From: Paramyrothecium sp. XJ0827
Lineage: Eukaryota; Ascomycota; Sordariomycetes; Hypocreales; Stachybotryaceae
Assembly (NCBI GenBank): GCA_020881915.1
Contig: JAJFPB010000003.1
Span: 1,922,001 to 1,986,000 of the forward strand
Direction: 5' to 3'
DNA: 64,000 nucleotides
Shown one piece after another: positions 1 to 10,445 of this stretch. Made by a program: the position numbers and the translations under genes. Each line of letters opens with the position of its first letter. The first letter of the stretch is position 1. Under the pieces are notes generated by a model. That model did no database searches. It saw nothing but the letters and a program-made list of their open reading frames with translations, and was not told the origin of the DNA.

Positions 1-769
1 TAATGTGAAGCATTGCACAGGTTCGATGAACAGATAGCCAACAGTGATCTATACTTGAGGATGAAGGAATCCGATGGGTCTCTGGGAAAAAGGTTTAGAG
101 AACGTGATCAAAACCTTGGAGGAGCCCGACGTCAGACCTGATTAGCAATTCAATGCACGCGACGTTCTTGACGCGGAAACCGAAGATACTTCAAGAAGAA
201 TAGCCTCGAGGCGCTTTGAGATGAGACTGGGGCCATTATTACTTGGATGGGTAGACATTAGAGCCGCGTAACTTATAGCCTTTCTGTGCTTTTTCGCGGC
301 AGGCAAAGAAAGACAATAATGAATGATCGAGGTCTCGAATAGACAAACTACGGTTTAGCTCTGAGACTGCAATTTGTTAGAGTCCTAATTAGACCAAGGA
401 TTCCCCCATGATGCTTCCTGGGGGTAGAGAAGACATGAGACGATGGTAGTTCGGTAAAGCACGCATGGCTTGAGGAGCTGAAGATAAGTGAAAGCATCGA
501 AACCGATCAGGACATCAATAGACACAGCTGTATTGACTTGAAAACATCATTCTCAGCTCCCCACCCTCAGCTTCCAGCTTTGATGATAGTGCTCCATCCA
601 TGCCTACCACTCATATTACCACAAGGTGACTTGCCACTGCCTCTGCAGCCTCAGTGGTTATCGGAATGTTTCTGATCTCAAAAGAAGCATTCTTGCCATC
701 CATGGCGGGGGCTGCTTTATCTAGACACTGCTTCCAGCCTCCTGGCTGGGCTTCACCTGTGCTCTCAAA
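1..769. other. No gene seen
   Basis: No reading frame longer than about 60 codons with protein-like composition, no splice-linked exons and no repeat of note. It lies downstream of the minus-strand membrane-protein gene that ends at 770, so its right end probably holds that gene's 3' region. Confidence 0.5.
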
Positions 770-1459
770 CTATCGTGACAGAACTCGAAGAAGTCCCTCG
801 ACGATTGCTTTCACCCGACTTTGAGTCAAGGGGCTATCTTTCCATCGAAAATCCCCGTCTGAATCCTCCGTCGTGAACCAAATATAAGTCCAACTAAGGC
901 AGATGATGGCTACAGTCGTCAATCTTCCAATGATTCGATTGGGCAACGCCAACTGCGCGATTATTATCAAGCCGACTTCACAGCCAGATTTAATCAGTTG
1001 ATATCGAGGATACCATTTGAAAGGTGTGGAGGTTCTCTGTATACTGCCATTCCGAATGCTCATGCGATACTTGCCGCGGTACGGCCCTGCGATCACCATA
1101 GGCTCCGTCAAGGAAGCGATGCAGAAGCTGAAATAGCAAGCAGCAGCGAGGACTAAGTGAGAAACCGCATACTCGACGATGCGCATATTCTCCGATTGGT
1201 ATTCGAGGACCCAAGAGAGTGGTGTAAATGGCAAACCGGCGGTATACACGAGACCAATACTGGTTGCGACGGATATAATGCGGCGCTTTGTTATTTCAGT
1301 TTTCGAAGGCGGCTGCGGGCTGTTTGACGGTCCCATCGGGTGGAAGCCATCTAAGAACCGATCAAATGGGCTCATCTCTATGCCATCTTCTGCTGGAGCT
1401 TGAATTTCGCGGTCGATGGCCCTAGTTTCCTCCCCAGGAACTATCTGGTTCGTGGCCAT
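770..1459 (-). CDS. Hypothetical multi-pass membrane protein
   Basis: A single open frame of 229 codons starting at the ATG at 1459 (MATNQIVPGE). The frame stays open upstream to 1516 but only with a TTG, so 1459 is the first usable ATG; an upstream exon cannot be excluded. The first 70 residues are polar and acidic, followed by about four hydrophobic stretches (IISVATSIGLVYTAGL; a segment around YAVSHLVLAAACYF; GLIIIAQLALP; LTTVAIICLSWTYIWF), which suggests an integral membrane protein with a cytosolic N-terminus. The tail is charged. I do not recognise the family and infer no function. It stands alone, with no clear gene within 1 kb on either side. Confidence 0.5.
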   Translation of the reverse strand: MATNQIVPGEETRAIDREIQAPAEDGIEMSPFDRFLDGFHPMGPSNSPQPPSKTEITKRRIISVATSIGLVYTAGLPFTPLSWVLEYQSENMRIVEYAVSHLVLAAACYFSFCIASLTEPMVIAGPYRGKYRMSIRNGSIQRTSTPFKWYPRYQLIKSGCEVGLIIIAQLALPNRIIGRLTTVAIICLSWTYIWFTTEDSDGDFRWKDSPLTQSRVKAIVEGLLRVLSR

Positions 1460-2721
1460 GGCAGGAAGCAGTAACTGTGATGCGAGCCGACAAGTAGTGG
1501 CTGGCAGAGCGCACAATAGACACGCAAATTCTGGGCACTAGATATGCGCTAGCTTAATCCCTTTCTCAAGATTAGTCGTATATGAGCCTGAAAGACATAG
1601 AAGGATGGGGTGGGAAGCAGCCCATGTTTCTACGCCAGAACTTGGGTTGATATAAGCAGCGCGGGGCTGGGCAGAGTGGCTGTGATTCCGAAGGAAGTAG
1701 CCGTTTGCAATATGAAACCAGCGGGGGCCAAGTGCTGAAGAGTGAGGGCGCCGTGGCGAAGTCATGTTGGGAAACGAATAACTGCCAAGCCAACGCGAGT
1801 AAGCCTCGAAATCCGTGCAGGTAATGCTAGTAGGCCTCTATATATCTTTATGTATAGATACCTAGGTAATAAATGACTGTTATATGACAACTAATAGGAG
1901 TAATAAATCGTCTTAACAAGCTTTATTGTAGCCGTTATAAACATCATTAGACACCATATAATCAATTATTTATTTACGAGGTTGCATCTTCTGGCCCCCA
2001 AGGAGATCAAATGGTTCACTCAATCAAATTGAAACTATGGCTTGTTGGTGGTGTTTAGTCACACATCCTGAACACCCCATGTTAAACATCCGCAGGAGGC
2101 ATTTCATTCTGCCATAAGACTCATTTGAAACAGCTGCATTGGATTCAAACCGAGTAATTGCGAACGGAACGATGAAGTTCCCAACAACGGAAGCATGGTT
2201 AGCCTCACGCACAGATTCCACAGAGCGCTCTCTCTTGCAAGTACACCAGTATGCCCTAGGACCGAGATTTACCTTGAATCAAACTGGGCACCATTCTGCG
2301 TAGTGCAAAAGTCTACAACGAGCTACCAAGACGTGCTGATGCCCTATTTCCCTTCCGCCATGTCACAATATCATCAGGCTGATGTCAAGATGAGTCAGAT
2401 CCAATTGAAGGGAACAAGTCTCGTATCTTTTACAGGTGGCAAGTTAAGATACTAACTGCTAAACATGGTAACAGGCTCAAATGATTGGTTTGACCACCAT
2501 CGGATGTATACTTCTACCATAGGCTCAAAGCCCGGTAAGAGTGAGATGAGACGTCAGCAAGCCCCGGGATGGGCTTTCCTTTGAATGGCTGCCTTTTACT
2601 CGGTCATAAGATCCTTGCAACCTTCACCGACTCGGTGAAAATGTAAGACCCCGGCTCGGTGAGATTTAAGACTTCTTCCCAAAGTAAGACAATTAGAGGC
2701 GGGAAGGGTTGAGGCCGGAGT
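1460..2721. other. Intergenic, AT-rich left flank of the transposon
   Basis: No supported gene. Positions about 1830-1980 are AT-rich. A short perfect hairpin lies at 2623-2639 (TTCACCGA, one base, TCGGTGAA). The short open frames at 2024-2221 and 2195-2455 have no recognisable composition or start context. The right edge is the TA dinucleotide (2722-2723) used as transposon target site. Confidence 0.5.
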
Positions 2722-2723
2722 TA

Positions 2724-2795
2724 CCATCCAGGACCACCTAATGCATAGCCCCACCTAATGCATCACCAAAATTTCGATCCTCCCATACAAAATCT
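2724..2795 (+). repeat. Left terminal inverted repeat, 72 bp
   Basis: Exactly the reverse complement of 4880-4951 over 72 bp; identity breaks at the next base. It contains two direct copies of CCACCTAATGCAT (2734-2746 and 2751-2763, 17 bp apart), so each end presents two potential transposase-binding sites. Confidence 0.97.
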
Positions 2796-3030
2796 TAATT
2801 TTCAACAACATCGCATTCGCTCTGGAGTAAAGTTACTCACAAAGTAAGACATGTACCATATTGCTTTTTTCGTGGAAACTTGATATCGGGTTCGTTTTTT
2901 TCCCGTTCCGCGGCGCGGCTTAGTTCTCTAGCCCTTTGAAAAATTGTCATTTTCACCTCATCTACCCTGTGCAACTACATACACTCAAGTAGGCATATCG
3001 CCTTGTTTACGCGGTGGAACTCCTGCCACA

Positions 3031-4796
3031 ATGGTTCAGCATGTTTATACTGAAGACGACGTAGCTGAGGCTATATTCGATGTTACTGATAGAGGCCTAT
3101 CGCAGACTGAGGCGGCCCAGAAACGTGGACTACCTCAGTGGATCATTTCGAGACGACTTTCCGGTCAAGCAAGCAGGAATGAACGTATCCAGGCCCACCT
3201 GCGTATTTCAAAGAGCCAAGAGGATACTCTCCTTCGTTGGGTGCTGCGGCAAGAGTCTCTGGGCTATGCTCCCTCGCACAGCCAACTCCGCGCCTGCGTC
3301 GAGGCCATCCTTCAACAACAAGGCGATAACAAACCTTTGGGCAAGCACTGGACCACGAGGTTCGTAAAACGTCACCCACAACTATCTACCAAGCTTGGAA
3401 AACGTCAGGAAGCTGCTAGATTTGACGGGTTTACTCCGAAGGCGGTCAATTGGTACTTCGATATCCGGGAGAACGAATACGGCTGGATCAAGCCTGAGAA
3501 CACGGTTAACGTGGACGAGGGCGGGATAATGGCGGGTTTCGGTAAGTCTACTATAAGTACTCTATGGGGCTATTATAGGGCATAGCTAATTGGTTGTCCA
3601 TGAGGCCTGGATAGCCTCATAATTGGGAGCTCCGACCCGAAGAAGAAGGCGATGTTGAAAGGCGTTCAGTCGCGCACGTGGACCTCGTTTATTGAGGCTG
3701 TCACCGCAACTGGTCGCGCTTTAAAACCGGGGATTATCTTTAAAGGAAAAGAGCTACAGAAGCAGTGGTTTCTTAACGAGTTCGAATTGATAGCGGACTG
3801 GCACTACATCACATCACCGAACGGCTGGACCGACAACCACATAGCTCTCGAGTGGTTGAAGGACGTCTACTTACCTCAAACAGAGCCTCGTGATGCATCA
3901 GATGCGAGACTCATTATCCTTGACGGTCACGGAAGCCATGCACAGGTGGGACTTTTGGGGTTTTCACTGCAAAGTCTCCCGCTATAAGATCGCTGACGAG
4001 CATCCAGGATGAGTGGATGGCTACGTGCTTTCTGAACAACGTCTACTGCTGTTACCTACCAGCACATTGTTCTCATGGTCTGCAACCGTTAGATAATGGG
4101 ATTTTTAATGTCATTAAAGGTGCGTATCGGAAAGAACTCCAAAAGCTGGCTAGTTTGACCGATTCTGCGCCGGTCGACAAAGTCAACTTTATTCGGGCAT
4201 ATGCGAAAGCCAGAGAGGCGGGCATGAGGAAGGATATTATCTTATCCGGCTGGAGATTTACTGGAAATTGGCCAATAAATCGTCGCAAAGCCCTAACACA
4301 TCCGGAAATTCAACCGGACAAAGAAAAGGTGCCGGAACGTTTTAAGACGCCCAGCCCTCCTCAACTGCACTCAGATGATACGCCGAAAACGAGCCGCCAG
4401 GTGAGAGATTTGGCCAAACACCGAAGTCGTCCAACCAGGCGGAAGTATAGTAAGATTGCAAAGGGGCTGGAAGCTTTAGAGATGAAGGTGGCCGTTCAGA
4501 ATGCGCGGATTACTGGTCTCGAAGAGCAGGTGGCCCAGCTGCGGCGAGGGAAGAAAAGAAAGGCGGTACCGAACCCGAACCGACGATTCATGGCTCTAGC
4601 GGAGGCTCTAGCGGCTGGAGAAGCTCTTCCTAACTCAAAGGAGGCAGAAATAGAGGTGGATATAGATGAGGAGGTCGAGTCGGTGATTGAGGTGGGTGTC
4701 AGGTCAGAGGACGAAAGTGAGGACTTCATGGTCGTAACAAAGCACTGCCAGCGCACACGCAGCGGTCGAGTGGTCAAAAAACCACGCAGAGAGTAA
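3031..4796 (+). CDS. Pogo/Fot1-like transposase (CENP-B HTH plus DDE)
   Basis: Three exons, 3031-3541, 3605-3945 and 4008-4796, joined through a 63-nt and a 62-nt intron, give an intact 546-residue protein. The start at MVQHVYTEDD is chosen because homologous transposases begin with this psq-type helix-turn-helix; an in-frame upstream ATG at 2944 would add 29 unlikely residues. Domains: HTH (about 1-60), CENP-B-type DNA-binding HTH (about 65-130, ending near FVKRHPQL), then the DDE superfamily core with acidic residues in NVDEGG, ILDGHGSH and LQPLDNG. The C-terminal third is basic then acidic, with a short coiled-coil-like stretch (LEALEMKVAVQNARITGLEE). Both introns retain GT and AG, and splicing restores the conserved motif in each case. 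It catalyses cut-and-paste transposition in the nucleus. All key residues are present, so it may be active. Confidence 0.93.
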
Positions 4797-4879
4797 AGTT
4801 TGATCAATTTTATTGAGAGACTTTTACTAGCTTCGATTTTTATTGACAGGATGGTCTATTTTTGCGTGCACCAAAATTT

Positions 4880-4951
4880 AGATTTTGTATGGGAGGATCG
4901 AAATTTTGGTGATGCATTAGGTGGGGCTATGCATTAGGTGGTCCTGGATGG
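4880..4951 (-). repeat. Right terminal inverted repeat, 72 bp
   Basis: Perfect reverse complement of 2724-2795, followed by the target-site TA at 4952-4953. It includes the same duplicated 13-bp motif in inverted orientation. Confidence 0.97.
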
Positions 4952-4953
4952 TA

Positions 4954-5566
4954 GTGAAAAGGGTCGAAAGGTGTGTTTTGGTATCCACTGCACTACTTGA
5001 CATTTCGGAAGGCAATATCATGTATCATTGATTCTTGTATGAGGCTAGGGCTGACAGTGTCTGGTTTAATTCTCGTAAGGGGGAACACAATGCGGAACCT
5101 GTCCATAAACAAGGACTCCTTGTTTCTTTGCAAAGCAGAGGGCATGTCAGAGGTACTCACGTGGCCTTTGCAGGCCTTCCTTGATCCTTGTAACTCACCC
5201 TGAAATCAGCTCACAGACCGCGACGCTGGCTACAAGGGAATGCCAAGATGGGATTGGCAAACTCGTGGCTTTGTTCCCTGGCAGTTTAGTTAAAAGTGGT
5301 CCAATATGTTACACAACTCTCTGATACCGGGCGTCGAGAATTCTCACTCAGAGCTTGGCATCGCGATGATCTGGAGTTTCAAGTGACAGTCCAAAGGATG
5401 ATTGATTCGCTCCAAGTTGTGACATGGGTAACAGTTAAAGCATAAAAGCCCACTGATGCCCAACTCGCTGAAAGAAATTGCTTCCCTCATCACTCTTCAT
5501 TCAAACAGTCTCTCAGTTAAGCAATCGCCAAACTCACATTTCAAGCACCCAATCCACCGTTTCAAG
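4954..5566. other. Intergenic, upstream region of the TIL inhibitor gene
   Basis: No gene seen. A TATA-like CATAAAAG lies around 5441-5448, about 120 bp before the start codon at 5567, a plausible core promoter position. Confidence 0.4.
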
Positions 5567-5984
5567 ATGAAGTCCAACACTGTTTTCTTCCTCTCCATCG
5601 CCTCTGCCGTCATGGCCAACCCTGTGCCTCAGACGGAGACTTCAACAGCCGTCGAGATAGAGCCGCGATGCCTGGTAAGTAGAACTTACGTCCTCGGACA
5701 TCAATGGGCTCCTCTTAATTTTTTACTTGATAGCAGCCAAACGCTGTCTGGCTTGAGTGTGGCACCGCATGCCCTCCAACTTGCGACGAGCCCAAGCCTG
5801 AGAATTGCATCAAAATATGCGTTGTCGGATGCCAGTGTGTTGACGGATTTGTTCTGAATGATGTGAGTCAACCTTTACCATTGAAAACTTTAGCGCATCT
5901 AACAGGGATGATTAGGCTGGATTGTGCGTGACTCTTGACCAGTGTCGAAGAGGGCCAAGTCGAGATAGGGAGCGCATTCCTTAG
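5567..5984 (+). CDS. Secreted TIL-domain (trypsin-inhibitor-like) cysteine-rich protein
   Basis: Three exons, 5567-5674, 5737-5862 and 5916-5984, with introns of 62 and 53 nt, encode a 100-residue protein. Residues 1 to about 18 form a signal peptide (MKSNTVFFLSIASAVMA). The mature part holds ten cysteines in the TIL order: one in EPRC, then a tryptophan, CGTACPPTC, NC, KIC, GCQC, LC and a last C in LDQC. The signature GCQCVDGFVLND near the centre is typical of TIL serine-protease inhibitors, best known from arthropods and nematodes and also found in some fungi. The likely role is extracellular inhibition of a serine protease, or protection against host or competitor proteases; the target is unknown. 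The fold only appears after splicing. It lies 0.6 kb from an intact transposon in a gene-poor stretch. Confidence 0.88.
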
Positions 5985-7339
5985 GCTTGACTAACAGCTA
6001 AGGAGTCAAGATTCCTCTATTTAGTATGAGAAATATTACCATGGTATTTGGATGCTGTCATATCGGCACAGCTTGCCACCTGTTCTCTCATTTAGTGATG
6101 TACACGTGTGATACTGAACTCGTGAAGTTCTGCAGAACACAAACTGCATGACTATGAAATTTAGATGATTGAAAAAAGAAAGAACAACCCCTTCTCTTAC
6201 TCCTACGCGAGGCTATAGATGGAAGAATGAGGACCGTAGGGTTACGGCTCATGTGATGGCTGCCATATTGAGAACATCTAATAATATATGAAAATCTAGG
6301 CACTAACAAGGGCCGGCTAACTTACCGTTCACCCCCGGTGACTGAGCACTAGTTTAAACTCGATATTAGAGATTGATTGGACTGGAGCTGAGAGCTGCTT
6401 ACGGTTATGACGTACATTTGACTTGGATGCGTGAGCTGCTGACGTTCATGACATTCAGAAGACTAGAGACAAGTCTTCCGCCCCGCAGACATGAACGTGA
6501 CCTGCACTCGAGGATGAGGCCACGCTGAGACTAGCTGTCTAACATAGTGGTTGGAAAGGCGGAGCGCGAGAAGAATGATATTTACTGCACAAGCGAATGA
6601 CTTTGGGGCAAATCAGGGGAATCATTTACGCCAGTATTTGCCTCCACATTGATGCGACATATGAACTGCATGGGTCGCAAATATCTTTCATTGGGAATTG
6701 GATGCCAATCACATGGGAATTAGGGATATTGCTGCGTTCGAAAGTCGCATGAGAATACATTGCTTCATATACAGGTGAGGGTATTTAGTATTCACACTCA
6801 AACTTGCCTTGCTCATCTCGGAGGACTTTGTGGCTTTAAAGCCAGCGTGAGATGTTGGAAACGAGTGGCATGAGAGCCATGCACATAAAGTGAGACAAAA
6901 TGCAGCGATAAGGCATCACATCTGCATACAAGAGCTGGGTCAAGTTTGTTTCCGCGCCCTATCCGGCCCGGGAGCTACATACTACAGCATATGTATGAAG
7001 TGCTGCGCAGTTCTCCAGAGCCACTACCTCATATTCGAGAAATTCGTGAGTGATCAGAGAATTGCTAAGTGACTTGATGCTTCTGCGTCCGGGAAGCCCT
7101 CGTAGCTGAAGATCATTGAGATAGCTGCTTTCGCACGACAAAGGCCAAAGGGCCTCCATTTAATATATTTGGCCGACTTGGAAACGCTTATATGGTATAG
7201 CAATGAAGACATGACGCGTTGTTCAAACCGAGTGAGGGTTCTGAGCTATTTGGCAAGAGCGTGGTAGCCTTTGCCTGTTTGCCTGCAGGTGTCCCTCACT
7301 TGAAGCTGGTAATGTACATGAGAATGAGTAAAACCAACA
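5985..7339. other. No gene seen
   Basis: 1.35 kb with only short random-looking frames on both strands. It holds the 3' ends of two genes pointing into it, the TIL gene (plus strand) and the lectin-like gene (minus strand). Confidence 0.45.
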
Positions 7340-8997
7340 TCAAGGTAGTGAGACCCTCTCATGAACCTTCCAATCTGTCCCGTCCAGTCTCACCTCTACG
7401 AGAAAGCCGTCTTTCTGGTAATAACATCGTGCCATGTGGTTAGCTGGTGGAATTGTTAATGGCTCTATGTAGGCAGGTGGAATTTTGGAGGTGTCGAAAG
7501 TGCCATCCCCAACCCACGCCGGAAGTGATATGCATGCGATATCTGTGCCATTATCTGCCTGTTTGAGAGCTTCTGGTGAGGATTCGCTCCACTCCTTGCC
7601 ATCTTCAGTCCACACTTGCTTGATGTTGGTGTCGTTATCCTGGTAGAGTATGAACGTATTTACCAAGTCTTCGCTGGACCCGCCAGAGCGGGCAACGGCC
7701 AATGCCGCAAAAGAGCACCCAGGCGCGAGCTCTATGTCGGGAAATTGGGCTTGGATGATTGATTAGAAACCCAGTCTGCTCATCCATGTGGAAGCACGTA
7801 CATTGAGGAGGCAATGATCTCCCTTTTTTGACGATTGGGCTCTCTAGTCCCATGCCAAAGTCATCTCCACCTGAGCGCACTGCGAGCTTTCCATCTGCAT
7901 TCTGGAACACGAAACCAAACTCGCCGCGTAGTAAGCCCGAGTACGTTTGGGCGAGAGGTATAATGGCAAATTTCGTGCCTTGCTTGAACAAATCAACAGG
8001 AGCATCCATCTTCAACAAAATCCATACTCCCCCCGTAGCATTGAACCACGCCGGATAAACTGCCACTTCAGGGTCCAAAAGGACTTGTCTCGGTGGCACA
8101 GGGGCCATTATAAGCGGGCCATACATGGCAAATTTGCTGTTGGAGGGAACGGTTTGAACTCCATTCGTGTTGTAGTCAACTTTTTGAGGGGGCTTGTCTC
8201 CCATCAATGTCCACTGGAATGAGAGGTCTTCGTCGAGGTAAAATTGCATTATTGTATCCTGTTTTTCTTAAGATACACATTCTAGTCATGATGTTGTAGC
8301 GGGGACATACTGCATAATAGTACGGGATTGATGATATGGCCAGAACCGTATCGGTAGCCGGTTTATTAGGAAGTACGAGTTGATTGTATCGTTCCCATAT
8401 CGTCTCCGTACTATTTTCGACATTGGAACCCTTGAGTATGTTTATAGTTCCATTAGGGTCCCTGTAGTTGAGATAGATGCGATGCTCGGATTGGTCGGCG
8501 GATTGCAATCCTGTGACAGCGAGAGGCGAATCAGGCGCCAGAGAAATGGGCCTGGATGTTTCCGATGGTGTTGACGAAGTTGGTGAAGACAATGACGAGG
8601 ATGGAGACGGGGAGCGTGATTCTCGAGGCTCAGCCGGCGTCGCATCCTCTGCCGCTGAACTCTTGGAGCCAAGGACGCCACCCACAGTGGCACCAATGAT
8701 TATTACCACGACTACTATGATTGCAACGAAGATTAGGTATCTTTTCCGTTTCGTAGGGCCACCGGTCCGAGCCTCGAGCTCCCTGGCTTCTGCGGGAGCT
8801 TCCTTGTCGGTGCGCTCATAGTTGCAAACTTGGGGGTAGTCCTCGCGCGGCAGGACAACCTTCTCGGGATGATAAGAGGCGACTTCTAGCCCTTCGTAGA
8901 GAGCAACCTCAAGTCCATCCCGGCTAGAGTTCGTATACGATCCCTCCTGGCTTGAGTTTGTAGATTCCTTCCGAAGGAATGAACTTTTGTTGGTCAT
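7340..8997 (-). CDS. Single-pass membrane protein with fucose-lectin-like ectodomain
   Basis: Three exons on the minus strand, 8997-8311, 8258-7802 and 7749-7340, with two 52-nt introns, encode 517 residues. The start is MTNKSSFLRK. Residues 1-86 are a polar cytosolic region with a short internal duplication (DGLEVALYEGLEVASY) and KEAP-type acidic patches. A strong transmembrane helix follows basic KRKR (about 87-110, rich in V and I, ending GGVLGS). After a Ser/Pro/Thr-rich linker (about 111-165) comes a beta-rich C-terminal domain. This architecture, including the Pro/Lys-rich head and the GGVLG helix end, is common in fungal proteins annotated as fucose-specific lectins (beta-propeller). 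I see the architecture directly; the glycan-binding role is inferred from family resemblance and is uncertain. Confidence 0.62.
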
Positions 8998-10445
8998 AGC
9001 GATGGGATGTTGACCGTGCGTGTGCGCATTGGACCCGTCTGGTATCGCAAGGTAATAACAGGACGAAAACCAGTGAAGACGGTTGAAAGTAAGAAAAGGA
9101 GAATGTTGTACGGACAAGGGAGAGGACCAGGAATAGATCAGGTGCAGATTGACTTCTGGATTAAAAACGTGTGGCTGAAGCCCTTGGCTACAAGCAATGT
9201 TTAAAAAAAACCAGCCAATAGACGGCACTGAACATGGGAGCTGTACCGAAATTGTCAATCAGGAGCAGGCGAAGTACATTCACGCGTTTCATGTACCCCT
9301 TGCTCAATGTGACAGGGTGCTTGAGACTCTTGGCTCTGTCAGCACCTCTTGGTGCGGTCAGCGCCCAGCGGTCAAATATGCAGACTGCGCAGATGCCGCG
9401 TAGTATGGAATTGCTTTTCATATTAAGAGAGTTTACAAGTGGCATTGGATGACTTGGGCATCACATTGTCGAGTGTACGCCGTGCTGAGTTCTAGACCAT
9501 CATTATGTGGCAACTCTTTCACCTCTGCCCTTGTGTTGGATATTTACTAGTTCACGAGGAATCGTCCTCGTTGCTGTATCGAACATTATGCGCCTGGACC
9601 TTGCCCGCAAATGAATAATTATCTGCACAAAATCTCCTTTGTATCCACGTTCCAAGTCTGGGTAGTCGCTCGCTTCAGGATTGGGGATAAAAGATTATTC
9701 TGTGAGCTTTGCTCCAAGAGAGTTTATGAGCAGATAGTATGGAGTGGCTTATAGTTCTATGGCAATCAGACTCAACCATGAATCGTTTCAGTCACTAAAT
9801 ACTCTATGGACAATTTAGATTCCGTGTTGTAGTCTATCTTTTAGTCAGCGTCTTAAAGACTGAATTGGCTCGCCTTCGTTTCTCTTCCTGGCCTGCTCCT
9901 GTTGAACCGTACTATGCTTGATGCCTCGAGTTGAACAGGAGCTTAAATTTGAGATATAGTAGGCTTTGCCTGAGCCCGTCTCTTGGCCAACTAAAAGCGG
10001 GCATTGAAGCGCCAAAAGCCCTGGCCTGCACAGAAATGTGCGCTCATACGTCACTGCTGACTCAAGACTCGTCTTGCCTGCGCGAATATTCTGTTCACTA
10101 ATCACGAGGGGTTCGCCCATCACGAGAGTGGCATTTTTCCCAACCTCGGAACAGGCCAACTGGCCTGTCCCGCAACCATGCGTCTGGATGATTAATGACC
10201 TCTATTTGTCTCTATTGATTGCTATGATCACAAATACAAACCCATGCATGCAACGCTGGGAAGCTGACTTGCAGGTGTAGATGCATTGCACTCAATGATT
10301 GGGCATGATCACATAAAAACCGCAGAAGGTCTCTGTATATAATGGTCGGCTGGCATACAAAATAATTGCGATCATCATAGCATCCTCCTCAAAATCAAAC
10401 AAATCGTCTACGCTGCTCCTGTGACTGCCGCCATCTTACTTTATA
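8998..10445. other. Intergenic between divergent genes
   Basis: 1.45 kb, presumably the promoters of the lectin-like gene (minus) and the NmrA-like gene (plus). No convincing coding exon. A TATA box is listed separately near its right end. Confidence 0.45.
10336..10342 (+). promoter_or_regulatory. TATA box of the NmrA-like gene
   Basis: TATATAA, 104 bp before the start codon at 10446; position and sequence fit a core promoter. Not tested against transcript ends. Confidence 0.45.

Larger units (their letters stand above)
2724..4951 (+). mobile_element. Complete pogo/Fot1-type Tc1-mariner DNA transposon
   Basis: A 2,228-bp element bounded by perfect 72-bp terminal inverted repeats (2724-2795 and 4880-4951) and flanked by a TA dinucleotide on each side (2722-2723 and 4952-4953), the target duplication of Tc1/mariner-superfamily elements. 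It carries one transposase gene that reads through intact after removal of two short introns. Identical inverted repeats and an unbroken transposase argue for recent insertion and no detectable decay by repeat-induced point mutation. The pogo/Fot1 assignment rests on the CENP-B-like helix-turn-helix N-terminus and the D, D, D catalytic spacing typical of fungal pogo-like transposases. Confidence 0.95.
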
